Below are positions 33,401-48,400 of a stretch of 64,000 bases of DNA, piece by piece. This stretch comes from Symbiodinium microadriaticum. Lineage: Eukaryota > Sar > Dinophyceae > Suessiales > Symbiodiniaceae. The position numbers were made by a program, and so were the translations under genes. The notes under the pieces are model-generated. The model searched no databases. It was not told the DNA's origin and saw nothing but the letters and a program-made list of their open reading frames with translations. Positions within the stretch are counted from its first letter, which is position 1; every line of letters begins with the position of its first letter. The DNA lies in assembly GCA_001939145.1 (NCBI GenBank), contig LSRX01001095.1:107240-171239 (forward strand). Reading direction: 5' to 3'.

Positions 33401-36400
33401 ACTTAGGGGTTTAATGGTGCTAGGGCCGAGGGTCTCTGAGTCATGTCATGGGGTTTAGGGTTTAGGGTTTAGGGTTGGATTAGGCGTCTAACGGTTTAGT
33501 GGTTTAGGGCTTGGGCTTTTGGAGGCCTCGCTGCTACTGTCAAGCAGAGAGCCCGGGCGTGCAGGTGGATGAAGCGCGAAACTCAAGACCCTAAACCCTA
33601 GACCCTCAACAAAAAACTGAAGCCCTAATTCCGGAATCTGACAACACTCGAACCCTGCAGCCGGCAAGCATTGTAGAACCTTTATGCATGAACGGGGCTT
33701 AGGGCTCAGGGCTTAAGGTTTAGGGCTTACAGTTTAGGGCTTGGGGAGCAAGCTTGAAGGTGTAGTGTAGGGCTTAAGGTTTAGGGTTTAAGGCTTTGGG
33801 TTTAGGGTTCAGCAGCTCCGATTAGCTGGGCTCCGAACTTCAAAGCCAATACCCACTCGCCCAAAGAATCCCCCAACATCAGAAATTAAGTTTTTGTATT
33901 GACCTGCCCCACCCTACCCTCAGACCACCCTAAACCCTAAACCCCACTTCACAACTCGAACCACAAGCCTGGAACCCTAAGACCTAAACCCCCCAGGCCA
34001 AACCTGGAACCCTAAGCCCTAAACCTGAACACTAAGCCCTACATCTGGAATCCTATGTTCCTGTCATGCCCCACCCCACCCTGAGACCACCATATGACCA
34101 CAAGCCACGAGTTATAAGACAAAGCCACGAGACGAGGTATGGGACAAAGCCACGCAGAATAAAAAGTGTAAAACACTCTCAGTAGCGAAGCTTGAGAAGA
34201 AACCGTACTTGTCCTGCAGCCTAGGGGATCCAGAGCTTCACCCCTTTACAGTAGCCCAAAACGGCTAAGAAGGGATTTGGGGTTTAGGGTTCAGGGCCGA
34301 CAGAACCGATGGCAAAACACTCGCACTGAAGTGCCCGAGGTGCAGGACCACGACCACACAGACGAAGATAGGAGCAATTAGGCTCCTGCCCGAGGTTTGG
34401 CTGTAATCTCGGGGCTCTTAAACTGCAACCCTAAAACAAGACCTCCTCGGGCCCTACAACTGACGTTAATGCTAGTACTCGTCTTCGTCGTATTGCTCTT
34501 ATTCTTATGATGATGAGTACGATTATGATCATGTTCACCATTATTACTTAAAAAAACTCCATCAAATCCTCTCAAAACTCGTATAGACATAGAACCCTTC
34601 AAGAACCCTATAAAAAAAATAAAAAATTAAAAAACGACCAAAGAGAACCCTCAAAGCCGACCTCGTGGCGCTCGCTTGAGGTTTTTCGGCTTCGGGCGTA
34701 CTTCGACTCTTGGGTTTCGGGCCTTCATGTCTAGGGATTTAAGGCCTAAACCCTAAACCCTAAACCCTAAACCCTAAACCCTAAACCCAAATTTAAGGCT
34801 TTTTAAGGTTTGGGGTGTAGGGCTTCTCAGGTTTAGAGTTTAGGGGATTTAGGGTTTGGGGTTTAGGGGTTTAGGGGCTTAGGCTTTAGGGTTCAGGGGC
34901 TTAGGGCTTAGGGTTTAGGGGTTTAGGGCTTAGGGTTTCAGATCCTGGGTTGCACGGTTCAGGGTTTAGCGTGAAGGCCCCTAGACCCTAAGCCCTAAAC
35001 CCTGAGTTGAACCTTAACCTCTCGGGCTTAAGCTTTCAGTTTGGGCCCGGAGTCTTGGAATTTAGCTTTGGGGACTACGGATGGGCCTCAAGAAACCTAA
35101 AATTCTTGGAAACTCGAAACACCCAAAAAGTGCACCCTAAATCCTAAACCCTGAATCCTATGTACCCGCATAGAACCCTTAAGAGAGTCCTTAAAGGAAC
35201 CCTAACCCCTTCTTTCTCGTGCGCCCGGGATAGCGAAACGGGATGCTGAAATATAAACTCATTCGAAGAGGGGCTTGAGGTACGTACATTCTAGTACGAT
35301 TGTACCGGGGGCTAACTGATTCACCCGGGAGGATTCTGGGTCAAGGGGTTTTGGGTTTCGGGTATAGGGTATAGGGCTCAGGATTTGGAGTTTAAGGCAT
35401 AGGGTGTAGGGGCTCAGGATTTAGAGTCTAGAGTTTAGCGCGCAGGGCTCAGGAGCTTGAGTTCAGGGCCCGAGCCTGTCCATCCCAGGGGTATGGGGCT
35501 TGGGCTTTTTGGATTTTGGGGTCCGAGGCCGTTGGCCTTTTGGGGTTTACGGGCCCCTGGGTTTTGTGCAAAGCTGCTCTTTGTGGGGGGGGCTTCCTGA
35601 AAACCGGGGTCACTGATGTCTTAACGTAAGGAGGATCCCTGGCTGTCGGAAACGTCCCTGTCCGTGCCTCAAAGCATATTTGAAGACGGGCCCCATGCTG
35701 GTGAAGCAGCTGATGGACAGCCTGAGGCCACAACGACGAGAGAAAGAAGCCACAAACATCAAGAGCCATGAGTCGCACAGCTGAGGCCACGATGTCTGCG
35801 ACACCAAAACCCTAAACCCAAAACTCTAAACCCTAAACCCTAAACCAAACCCTAAACCCTACAGCCGGGCCTACCGAAACCAGGCACGTGCCTTTGGCTA
35901 GCCCCCAACTGCGACGAACCCTGGGACTCCTCCTAACGAAGCCTCAAATCGTAGGCCCCGGGCCCCTAACCTGACCTGACAAAGAAACCTCGGGTCGTTA
36001 TTAGGGTTCTTCAGGGTTTAGGGTTTAGGGTTTAGGGTTTAGGGGTTAGGGTTTAGGGTTTAGGGGTTTAGGGGTTTAGGGGTTTAGGGGTTTAGGGTTT
36101 AGGGTTAGGGTTCTTGATATGGATCCAAAGATTTTGGGGTTCTAGGGCCAAGGTTTCCGAATCGGGTTCCCGCGAACCTTAATCCCCCTAGACCCGGTGG
36201 AACAAAAGACGAAGCCCCAAAACGCCGAAAAGCCTGGTACACAACCCTAAACCCTACACCCCAATACGAAACCCTTGAAGCGAAACTTGCAAAAAAAAAG
36301 ACCAAGGCATGCTGTCTGCCAAGGAAAGAAGCATGTCCAGATTCAGGGACATGAGCTCAAAGAGATTCCTGAGTCTTCGTTCTTGAAGGAGTATGGGCAA

Positions 36401-39400
36401 ATTTGAGCTTCAGGTTACGAGCTTCGTAGGGTTTAGGGTTTAGGGTTTAGGGCCTAGGGTTTAGGGTTTAGGGTTTAGAATTTCAAAACAGTTTTATAGC
36501 TTTTCACATGGCACGCTTGGGCTCTGCTTTTTTTGATAGGGCTCGATTTCAACGTTTAGGGGTGTAAGGCTGTTTACTCAGCATTTAGGGTTGGCGGGTT
36601 CGGGATTTGCGGCTTTCCTTTCGGAGTTTTAGGGTTTAGGGGCTAGGGTTTCGGGCTACTGGGTTTGACCCTAAGGCTGCGGGCTGTTCGCGTACCGCAA
36701 CCTACTGTACAGAACCTTCCTTTCTTTCTGTCTTATGAAGCATGTCAAAGCTTCGCTGACTATGTGCCGCACGAATGGTGCACAAAGCAGCTTCAATACT
36801 CAACAAGAAATAGCAGCCTTCCAAGATGTTCATGAAATCTGAACCCCATACTATCCTAAACCCCAAACCCTAAGCCATCACCCTATGCTCTAAACCCTAA
36901 ACACTACACCCGGAAACAATGCGCTTCGGCAAGGAACAGGATGCTGACCACTGGCTCTCTCCAGCTGATCCGGAACTTCTGGATCACAGTCAGCTTCTGG
37001 ATGACCGTCACCAGCTGACCTATGGCTTATGTTTTAGGGCTTGGGGTCTGAGGTTTGAGTGTTCGAGGTGTAGCGGTTCAAAGTGGGGACTGCACGATGA
37101 CTGACAGCCATTGAAAGCTAAGCTCGTTTTCTATGTCATCGTTACTCACTGCTAGCAATATCGATGTCGTCACCACCATCGCCATCATCGTCGCCATCAT
37201 CTTCATGTTCTTCATCACCAGCAGCAGAGCAGCAGCGTCTGGACAAGTTCAGACCGTGAGACCGTGCCCACGCTCGCAAAGTCACAGAACCAGCCCTAAA
37301 CCCTAAACCCGAAAAACGCTGCTGCTGCCAGATCAAGGTCGCGAGCTAACAAAGACGGCTAAAGCATGAACCCTATACAGGCTGGGACATGATCTTCACT
37401 ACAGCATCGGCAACGCGAACTCCCGACTGTCTTAGAAGGGGTGCTGAGCCCTTGAAAGAAGAGCCACAGTTTAAAGAAGAGCCACAGTTTAAAGAAGAGC
37501 CACAGTTTAAAGAAGAGCCACAGTTTAGAGCTCAGCCACTTCCTGAACTTTGCGATAGCCCTGAACCCAGAGAGCCCAATACCCTTTCTTAAAGAACGCT
37601 CAGTAAATCATACTAACAAGCCTTATATACCGGTTTAAATCCCTAGTCAAGTCTGCCGTTTAGGGTTTAGGGCTTAGGGGTAACATCTTCATAATGACCT
37701 AAGCAATACTATTTCCAGCTAATTATTCAAGCTTCTATAACCCTAAACCCTAATACTTTAGCCCTAACCAATTTTTGTTGGCTCTTGTTCTTCGTTCTGG
37801 TGGTCGTTTTGAAATCTTTAGGGTTTTGGGTCTCGGATTTAGGGTTCAGGGTTTAGGGTTCAGGGTCCCGTGCTTCTTAAACTTCTTCAGCCCTAAACCC
37901 GTTAGCCCTACATTCAAGCACGAATCTCCACCCCAACCCTGAACTCCAGTAACCCTAAGGCCCAAAGCCCCTGACTCTAAAAGGGCCCTACATCCTGAAA
38001 ACAACAGAGGCCGCGGCTGAGCCCCAGAGCGATAACGAGCAAATGCCCCGGCTGTGTATTCCGCTCGCCCTCGCGCATGAGAAAGTAATACCTGGCTGCG
38101 TGTGGGGTTTGGGGCTTTAGGGTTTTAGGGTTTAGGGTTTAGGGTTGAGGCTGGCTGTGTGTGGGTTTTAGGGCTTTGGGCTTTGGTAGGCATGGCTTAG
38201 AATTCGAGGCGTCACAGGGTTTTAGCAAGAAATGGGCAGAGAGCCTGAAGCTTGTCGGGCATCAGGGTGCTTGGAGCTCGAACGGGGTGGTTCAGAAAAC
38301 ACATGTATACGTCCCTGTAAAAGAATCCACAACCCGAAGAAGGAACAAACTACAAAGCTACCCAAGAGCCGTATCATCTACGTGGCTTTTATGTACATGG
38401 AAGGTGCCGACAGGGATTATAGCACCCTAAACCCAAAGCCCTAAACACTAGATAGTAGCCTAAAAGGTTCAAGGGCTACGATCTCGCGGTGTGGGTTTAG
38501 CGCTTTGCGCTTGGGCGTGCAGGGTTTCGGGTCGAGGCTTGCCTTTAAGCTTTAGGGTTTCGGTTTAGGGATTAAGCCTAAACCCCTAAACCCTAAACTC
38601 TAAACCCTAAACCCTAACTTTCTAATGTATATCTAAGTGTTATATCTATTCGCGGTCATTTTAAAACCGCTCTCGCCGAAATCGCGGTCAATCAGCACCG
38701 TTCTCGCCGCAATCGCAGTCAATGGGCACCATTCTGGCCGCAATTCGGCACTTTTCTCGCCGGCTCGGGGCTAGCCTTTAAAAAGGTCTAGGATTTAATG
38801 CTCCGGGCTGGCCGTGTCTAGGGTTTAGGATGTATGGCTTGGGTATTTTTCAACGTTCCAAACATCAAGCTCGACTAGATACTGCCTAAACCCCAAACCC
38901 TAAACCCTAACCCGCCAGGGCACAGGCCGACGATGGCACTTACGGCGATGAGCAAGAAGAACAACAGCAGCGCGTAGTCGCCTCCCGAGAAAACAAGTTC
39001 TGGGCTCAGTGTTTAAGGTATTTAAGGTTTAGGGTTTAGGGCTTTGGGTTTAGGGTTTAGGGCTTTGGGTTTAGGGTTTAGGGCTTGGGGGTTTAGGGTT
39101 TAGGCTTTAGGGCTTTTTGTTTAATGTGTGTGTTGGGTGGACTCCCGCCCTTACAGGCACACGCATGGTGAGACAAATGCGAAACCCTCGTAGACGACGA
39201 ACTTCATTCCAACATGTAGTCGGGCAGGAGGGCATTCTTCACGAAGTTCAGAAGTCTCCAGGCTCAATCATCATCAGTTTATGTCATTTAGGGTTTAGGG
39301 TTTAGGGTTTGGGGTTTAGGGTTTAGGGTTTAGGGTTTAGGGTTTAGGGTTTAGGTTTTAGGCTTTAAGGTATTTAGGGTTCAGGGTGTAGGGTACGTGT

Positions 39401-42400
39401 GACACATCTTGGCGAAAGGGGGGGGGGGGGGTCTCAACTGCCGGGTTCAGGCTTAGTGTTAAGATCTAAGTTATGGTCGGGCTATCTACACCTCAGACGG
39501 TTACCCTAAACCCTAAACCCTAAACCCCTAAACCCTAAACCCTCGGTTAAAGATTCTGGGGTTCAGCCTTGCTGGTCTCCTGAATACAGGATTGGAGTGT
39601 TTCACCAAGGGATTCCTACATCTCAAGATAAGTGCCTCCATAAAGGGAGCTTGGGGCCTATGGACCTTCCAAAGGCCTTCAAAACCACTGTCCCTCATCT
39701 AGAGTACTCGGCACAGGCTTTCTTCTTGCGACGTGTTTGGATGTCCTAAACCCCTGAGACGCCCAGCCTGTTCACCGTGGGTTCTCTCTTATAAACCTCG
39801 CCCACACCCTCGCCATCATCCCCTTGGAAGCCTTGCACTTCCCTCACATTCCGTTCTGAAGTTGAAATCGCCTCCTGACATCCTCACAGCCCAAGCACCG
39901 ACAGCATAACGACTTACAAGACCCAACAACATCCTGCAGCACATACCTAGAGAGCCACAAACCGAGCACCCAAAACCCTCCTCCTGATTCCAAAACCCCG
40001 ACAAACCTTTAAGCCTCGTGTCAATGAGCCTCGACGCATCAAGCACGACGAAATCCGAACACTAGAACGCTGGCGGTTGAGTGTAAGGTACTGCATTCCG
40101 GACATGTCGGGTGCAGGATTCGGATGACACAACTTCTTAGGCTCAAGGCTTTCTTAGGGCTTAAACCCTAGAACCCTGAACCGTGACACCCGTAGTGTGG
40201 AATCTCCAGGCCGAACCCGAAACCCTGAAACCATGCGGAATAGTATTTCCCTCATAGCCCGTGCAAGAGACAATGCACCCGAAACCTGATCCAAAAAATT
40301 GCCAAACCTAAACCCTTCACCCAAGAAAAAACCCTAGTGTACGGGCCTTCGTAATTAGAATAAGGTTTTGGGGCATACTATACTCTAATTATAGCAAGGA
40401 ACCCCCAAAATAGCATAGGTAACTATTAATTAAGGCCCCAAAATTATCCAGGGGCGAGTGGCCTCCAGCGCAGTCCCAGCAGTAGCCAGCGTCGACGGCG
40501 CGAAGCCCCGGGAGGCAATCGTAGCAACTCACCTTCCGTTTTGGGCGTGGGGCTTTCACGTTTTCCGGCTCTGGGGAGGATTGATGGTGTAGGGCCTAAA
40601 GGGCTTAGGGCTTTAGGGCTTAGGGTGTAGGGTAGGCTTTACGGTTTTGCAAGGGCTTGAGAAACCCTCGAGGACGTGGTCTTTGCGGGCTGTAGGCCTA
40701 GGGCTGGCTCGGGTTTGGGATTCAGGGCCCGGAGCTTGGCCATTAGGACTCACCCGAAAAGCGCAGGCCCAACTACAAAACCAACCCGAACGTGCGAAAA
40801 CGCGAACCCTACACGCCAAAATACCTTTACCTACAAGATGCCGAAACTCCCCAAATCTCAGAGACCTAAACCCTAGAATCACGCTCCGTCAAGCAATACC
40901 CGACTACCCTCAACTCGCTGAGCCCTAAACCCCTGAACCCGTTCACCCTAAGTCTCGGAGTCCTTAGCTGGATGTTTGGCTTCCGCCTGGGATATGCTTG
41001 CATAGCGACCCTCTTTCCGGCAAGCCCTATGCCATGAAATCAAGGCTAGGCACGCCCTGTAGTATATAGCAGAGCAATTTTGCAAACTGTATGATCTATC
41101 ATGCTCTAGTATACGAGACTACTATTGTGAAGGATCGCTCAAGGATGTCTAGGTGGGAGCCCTGTCTTTGCGATTTGGTGCCACGACCCTAAAACCTCGA
41201 GCCCAAAAAACCGGATAGCTCTAGTACCTAAACCCCTTAAACCCTAAACCCTAAACCGTGGCTCTAGTCCCCCAAGGCAAGTGGCGCTGTCAGTGTCCCG
41301 GCCAGGAGCGCAAGTCCCCGGTTCGCCCCCGGGGCAGCGCAGCTTGTTCCCGAAGCACTCGTAGACTTCTCCTGAACTGCTTGTGGCTTCGGGTTTAGGG
41401 TTTAGGGTTTAGGGTTTAGGGTTTAGGGTTTAGGGTTTAGGGCTTGTGGCTTCGGATGGACATGGGGTGCGGGATTCCCATAAGAGAGGCGGAATACTTC
41501 AAACGATTTTGCCGATTGTTTCTCCGATTGTTGCCATAGAATCGCTGCATGTGCCTGAGAATCTAAACAGGTATGTGCGTGCATATCTATAGACGCACAT
41601 ACACTATTATGAGTTAGCTAGTGGGCTAGTTCGTTGGGTTGGTTTGGTTATCTATTTGAGCTAGCTGGCTAGCTAGACAGCAAGCCAGCCAGAGCCCGTT
41701 CCTTCGTTAGACGCTCCGTCAGATAGTCCATTAGTTAGGTGGTTCGTCAGTTAGCTGGGCCAGAGCAAGGTGGGAAAGGTTGGGTAAAGGTAGGTTAGGC
41801 TTAGGTTATGTCAGCTTAGGGTAAGTTATAGCACTCCCCACAACCCCAAACCCTAACCCCAAAGCCTAGCATGGGGGCCTTAACAATTAGATTAGGGTCT
41901 TGGGGTATATATTATACTAAAATCTAGAACAAGGAACCCTCAAAACGGTATAAGCAATTATTTCGGCCCCTATGCTAACCCCCTGCCATTTCTACAAGGC
42001 CTGGTTTGTCCAGCGCGGAGAAATAGCCCGGAAGCACCGTCAGCAGTCCAGAGCCGGGACAACTCGATCCTGGCACATGTGGCTTTAGGGTTGTCATTTT
42101 CAAATTAGGGTTTAGGGTTTTGGCTTAGGTTTAAGGTTTGGGTGCCAATAACGTTTTGACCGAAACGTTTTGACCGAAAGTTTTGGTTTTTGGAACTTGA
42201 TTTTGAATTTGGTGCTGGGCTGGGCTGGGCTGGGCTGGGCTGGGCTGGGCTGGGCTGGGCTGGGCTGGGCTGGGCTGGGCTGGGCTGGGCTGGGCTGGGC
42301 GGGCTGTGCTGGGCTGGGCGGCCTGTGCTGGGCTGGTGGCTGGCTGAGCGGTTTGTGCTTGGTTTAAAAGAAAATGGAAGGTTGTGTCCCGACCGAAAAA

Positions 42401-45400
42401 ATTTCGGCTGGCCAACAACAACAAGCAAGTTCTGTTTATTTCTGTCTTGAGAGTTTAGGGTTTAGGGCTTCTAGGTTTAAGGCTTTGGGTTTAGGGTTTA
42501 TCAAGCTCCGGGTGTGTAAAATTCGATGGCTTCGAGGGCTGGTAGGGCGAAAAAGGTTGGTTTAGGGTGTTCATGCTTCGGATTTTCACGGTTTCTAGCC
42601 TGTCAGGTGAGAAAGGTGTCGGAGGTTAGAGTTAGAGTTTCTTTTAGGGTTTATGGGCTTCGGGAACTAAAGATTTCAGAAATATTTTCAAGTGTACCAT
42701 GGCTTTGGGGCTGCTGTTGTCTCTGGGGCTGGAAGGGCTAAGGCGCAACGTTCAGCTTTGGGCGTTAAGGCTGCAGGCGTCTCGATGCGTCGTGCTTTGG
42801 GTTTAGGGTTCTGGGGTCCTGGCTGCTCCGCGATTCTAGGATCTCTTGGCGGTGCATGTAGCCGCAGAGGCTTTCCGACTTTCAGATTGAGGCTGTAGGC
42901 TTTGGGGGTGCCGGTTTAGAGAACGGAACCAGATTATATAGGGATAACAGTACTCCAAAAGAGTTAAAAGTGACCAAACCTACGACTAAGTTAGAGAACC
43001 AAGCCCTAAACCCGGCAAGACGGAGCCTTCCATGCATTTCTGGCACTGGCCATTGTGCAAGAAGTAGCCCTCTACCTTGGACACGCGGATCCGAAGCGCT
43101 CTAGAATCCTAAGCCCTAAACCCTAACACTAAAGTACTATACTATACTATACTATTCTATTCTATTCTATAATATACTATAATATACCATAATGCACTAG
43201 AATATACTATCATATACTATAACATATTATAATCCTCAACATAACCTTCAACACCTTAAATCCCAAACCACAGAAGCTGTAAATCTCAAAAAGACCTAAA
43301 TCCTGAACACTCCAAGCCCCAAATTCAAGGAGCAGCGAAATGGACTCCAAGACAATTCGGGATGCTGCTGTTTCCCCAAGACTCTAAGGACCATATATTC
43401 CAGCACACAGAGACAATGCCCCCAATGCCTTCGGGCGACCTTCACCCTTAAGGTCAACCGGTTTAGGGTTTGAGGGTTTGAGGGTTTAGGGTTTAGGGTT
43501 TAGGGCTTAACATCCCCAGATTTGCCAAACCCCAGGGTTCCAGAGTTGTGTTGGGTTTGAAGTTACAGCTTTTTCCGGCTTTCGGGGCCCCCTTGGCTTA
43601 GAGCGCAAGGTCCTGTTTAGGGTTTCGGGCTTACGGCTGAGGTTGCTGGCTTTTGGTGGTTTTAGGACTGTTTCATGCTTTGCCATTAGGAATTGAAGGT
43701 TGGCGCGGCTAATTTCCTGCGCCCCACCGCCAGACGCGCCCAGTTCAAGATCGGATGAGGCGCGAGGTCTCCAACAATACACAATGCAGAGCCAGCCGGC
43801 GTGCACACTTGGCTTGCTGCTCAGCCGCATGCTGTTGAGCTCTGACAAACAAGCGGCATCAGGTCCGAAACGGCCGGAACGGCACGACCGGGTCGAGTCC
43901 CGCATTTGCGCGAACGCGTGTGGGCCTGGGCAAGAGCTCGTCCGCGCACGGGTGCCATGTGGTGACTCCGCTTGCAGCCGGCCGACAGATGTGCCCAGCG
44001 GCTGTGTGCAGCAGCCTCTGGCAGCATAGCAGCTGAGGTAGTCGGGAATATCGAATGGCAGAAGGCACCATCGAAAAGCTCCATCTGCCAGCCCTCGCGT
44101 TGCCTAACAAACGAGGAACTGCCCTGCACCCTAGCCGCAACAGGGAATAATTGTCCAGAGTCTAGATCTGCTTTATTGGGGTGTTCAGCCTTGGGGCAAA
44201 GTAGAGGTTAGCCGTCCTAATCCCCCTAGCCCGGCGTGCTAAACCTGACACTAAACCCTGACTACTGATCATCTTGCAACGTTACCTCCATGACCGCATC
44301 ATTCTGGTAGAGTCACGATACGGGGAGGTCGTGGCTTCAGTCCACATAGATCCCTACCATGGTAACTTACCCAAATGGGGGGATCTTCTATAGTTTGCCA
44401 TAGAACCCTAAACCCTAAACCCCTAAACCCCTAAACCCCTAAATCCCTAAACCCCTAAACCCCTAAACCCTAAACCCTTACTGCAACCCCTTGGAAAGAG
44501 TTCAGTCCCAGGTGCACAGACACAGAAGCTCGGTGAGGACGCACCGGTGATCTGGATCCACTTCTCCTGCGAGGGGACGGCCTTGGGTTTGGGGCTTAAG
44601 CTTTCGGGTTTAGGGTAAAAAGTGCCAAATATAGGGTTTAGCCCTAAATTTAAACCCTGCAGACCCTATAAGCCCTAAACCTCTTGTGAACCCTAAACCC
44701 TAAACCCTAAGCCCTAAACCCTAAACGCTAAACCCTAAACCTTTTGCGATTTAGACATTCGCCATTTTTGCGGTGAGTTTAAAGTCTTCGGCGATCGCCG
44801 GCTTCCGCGGTTTCTTGGAGCCAGACGCCCTAAAAGGACTACGCCTAAGCCCTAAACCCTCAACCCGAGTTTCGAAAGAGTGGCGAGCAGTGCAGGCCCC
44901 ACGTACCCAAGCAATAATTCCGGTTCCCGAAGCTCTAAAACTTTGCCTTGCAACCAGAGTTTAGAGTTTAGGCGGGTTTAGGGTCAGGGGCTTTTGGAGC
45001 TTTAGGGTTAAGGGTTTTGGGAGCTTTGGGTTTAGGGTTAAGGGTTTTGGAGCTTTGGGTTTAGGGTTTAAGGTTAAGGGTTTTGGGAGCTTTGGGTTTA
45101 GGGTTTAGGGTTAAGGGTTTCGGAGCTTTGGGTGTAGGGTTTAGGGGTCATGGTTGGAATAGTACTAATTCGAGTTTCTATTCCTTCTTGAGTTGAAGTA
45201 CCCAAGAAAACTAAAACGCTACCCAACTATGAGAAAGTTACCTTGAAGCCTGAAGCCATAAGCTGCTTACCTGGTGGCAACAAACGCACACGAGTGTGGC
45301 CGCAAGAGAACAGTGCAGGCAACACCATGCCTGTGTCCGAGCGTAAGAACGCCAGGAGGTAAAACCGTGCAAAGCCTCAGGAACCCCTTTGAACCTTCAC

Positions 45401-48400
45401 AACCCTACAACCCTACAAGAGCGAGACCTCCCCGCGGTCAATGACTGCACGGCTCGTCGTCCAAACTTCGCTGCCATCTGCACAAGGAGTGCACACCTTA
45501 TCGAGTGGTGGAGGGCTTCCGTTGAGCGTTTAGGATTCAGAATTTATATAAGTTTGAGGTTTAGGGTTTAGGGCTTAGGGCTTAGGGCCTAAGTTTAGGG
45601 TTTAGGGTTTCGGGCCCAAGTTTAGGGTTCCGGGTTTAGGGTTTAGGGTTTGGGGTGTAGGGTTCGGCTTGGGATTTGGAGTCTAAGATTTCTGCTTCCG
45701 ACTTCAGGATGTTGGGTTCAGGGCTCGTGGTTTGGGCTTGGGGTTTTAAAGCTTGTTGGGCTCAGGGTTTACACTTCGGGCTTTTCGGGGAGGTTTGGGG
45801 GGTTTGGGCTTGGGGCTAGGGTTTGGGATGGACGTGTGTATGTACCTATGTACGTATGTATGTATGCATATATGTAATCATGCCTGCATGCAAGCAGGCA
45901 TGCATGGAAGTATGTACGTATGCATGTATGTATGCTTACGTGTTAAACTTAATCAGCTGTAGACATAGCAATAACAGTATGAACACTAACAGCTAGAGCA
46001 GAAAACGCGTTAAACAAACCCTAAGCCGTAAACCTAAACCTCTAATCCTTAACACCCTAAACGCTGAACCCTAAAAGCTGTTCAGCTAGGTTTTGGGCCT
46101 AAGACTGCGGTAAGGTTGGAGACTTGCAGATACCAGCACAGACAAAAACATGCCTTCAACCAAAAAAAAAGACCAGTGCCCTCCTACCAAGAATCCGGAT
46201 CGTTGCAAAGGCCTTTTTTTAGGATTTCAAGTGGGTTTGATGCAGGTTTTAGGCTTAAAGTTCCGCGCTTAAGATGGTTTAAGCCTTCTGGCTCTCGGGA
46301 TTTTGAGCTCATAGGGCTTTGTGTTTTGGGTTTGGGGGTTTAGGGTTTAGGGTTTGGGGTTTAAGGACGCTGCTCGCTCTCCTTGTGACGAGTAGCTGCT
46401 TTGCATGGTGATACTCAGGGATCGGGGCTGGGGCCGTTGCACTGGAGTGCAGAGACTCTTGCAGACGAGGAGGTTCTGAGATTGATGATCCCGAAAACCC
46501 TCCAGTGGTTTATAAAAGGGTTCTGTAGGATTTAGGGCTTAGGGTCAAGGGTAGTTCTAAGTGGAACCATAATTCAGATCCTAAGGCCGCAGCCCAGAGC
46601 CGAACCGCTTTTCTACGTGTCCACATGTACAGCGAGGACACCACCAAAAAACCAACTTCATGTCCCAAGTGGCTGTCATTCCGGTTTCATTTGTGTAGCT
46701 GCCGAGATCACAAGGATTGCCTTTCCAGCGCACGGCTTTTTTTGAGACCTCAACCCTGGTCTGAGATGCTAAAAGACTGGAGCAGTGTGCAACGGTCATG
46801 CGTGGCTTTCAACGGGGCTATCAAGGCACCCTAAGCCCAAGCTCTGAAGACTTGTTCGCTCTGAACCGGTGCATCTTGCGGTCTCAACAGCTCAACTGCG
46901 ACAGGGGTCTACGTTTCAGCTTTTGGCTGCTCACGGTCCAGTAGTTCAGGGGAACTCGAGGTTAACCCAATTGGGTCTATATAGGTAGTTCTCCACATTA
47001 GGGTCCCATAGGATCCTTGTATAACGGTACGAGTACTATTTTGGGGAGGGACCCCAAGGGGCCCCTAATTTAGAGAAGTACCCATGTACTTCACTCCAGT
47101 ATGCAATATCGAATCGCACCCCAAGCTAAGACGAGAAATTCACGAAGAGATCGTCGGTTCTCCCAAGAAGCCCTGCACCCTCAATCAAGCAATAATTCCT
47201 GGCAGTAGATAGGGCTAAGGTTTCCTTACAAAAGTTGAAAGAATGTCTACGTGAAAGGGACCTTGTCCGCCCGGTGGGGCACTTCCAAAACCTCAAAATT
47301 ACGGAATATACCTAAATCTTATTCGGGTTCCTCCTATAATTTAAAGTATATTCCTTAACTAAGGTAACTAAGGAGTTTTGGGAGTCTCTGGGATAGCAGT
47401 AGCATGAATCGCACTAAGGAGTAGCCCTTGCTTTGCAGCGTCGCGGGCCTCGATTTAAGGTGTTTCGGCTGGGTACTAGGCGTAATGCGTCTTTCGGCCA
47501 TGATCAAGCATGATAAAAAAAAGTGTGAAATCCTTATGGTTAAAGGGCCTTCTGGGGCCTAGGGATCTCGGGCTTGAACCGGCAATAAACTCACAAATCA
47601 ACCAATCCAGGATGCAGAATTTCAGTGTTTCTGCACCCTGATCCCTAAACCCTCAAACAACCCTACGCCCTAAACCCTAAAACCCTAAACCCTAAAGCCC
47701 TAAAGCCTGAACCGTAGTCTCCAGTGTCTCAACCCAAACCACCGTCGCAGTCCCTCAACAGCTCCCAGGAAACACCCACGCTTTACAGCGTCGCTGTGCG
47801 GTTGATAGAAAACAGGAATTATGCTGCAAAGGGGCTCTTAAAGGGGTTCTGCATAGGTTTTTCGAGGTTCTGGTGGTTTTATGTCATTTTGTGTTTGGGA
47901 TTCAAGGCTTCGGGGATCCACAAGGACAAGTTCCTGCGGCCAAGTCACACTCCACCTGCCCTTGTGACGGCGCCACCTGAAGGTGAAGGGGGTGGGCATG
48001 GTTTGGAGTTTACTTTGCTTGCGGCTTAGGGGTTTTATGTTCAGGGCCAGGGTCTTAGACCTGTGGGCCACAAAGAAGGCCCAATTGCGAGCTGACCATT
48101 GCCCTAAACCCTAAACCTTAGTGGGATTTGGGTCTCGGGTTGAGGCTTCCGAAATCCCACGGAGCGAGAGGGGGCCTCGAGTGTGAAGCTTATCAACCTG
48201 CACCATCGGGCTTAGCGTTTAGGGCTCAGGGTTCAGGTTTTAGGAATCAGGGTTCTGACTATGTTATCCTGTCTGTTGCATTTCTCAACTAATGCCCGGC
48301 AGGACACTTACCGGGAATGATGCTGGTGCTGTTTTGGTTTGTTGCTGTCGTTGGCTATAGTTGCTATCATTGGTGATAGCACCTTGTCATTGTGACGGTG

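Noticed and set aside
41270..41345. tRNA-like hairpin with TTCG loop (CCCCGGTTCGCCCCCGGGG)
   Set aside because: Box spacing is wrong for a tRNA, and the minus strand is a Cys-rich exon that joins its neighbours in phase.
42105..42450. Pro-Ala-Gln-Pro-Ser and Gly-Leu-Gly-Trp-Ala frames
   Set aside because: Translation of the GGGCT pentanucleotide repeat on either strand.
43860..43910. Second tRNA B-box-like match (GGGTCGAGTCCC)
   Set aside because: No convincing A box or acceptor stem; single-motif match only.
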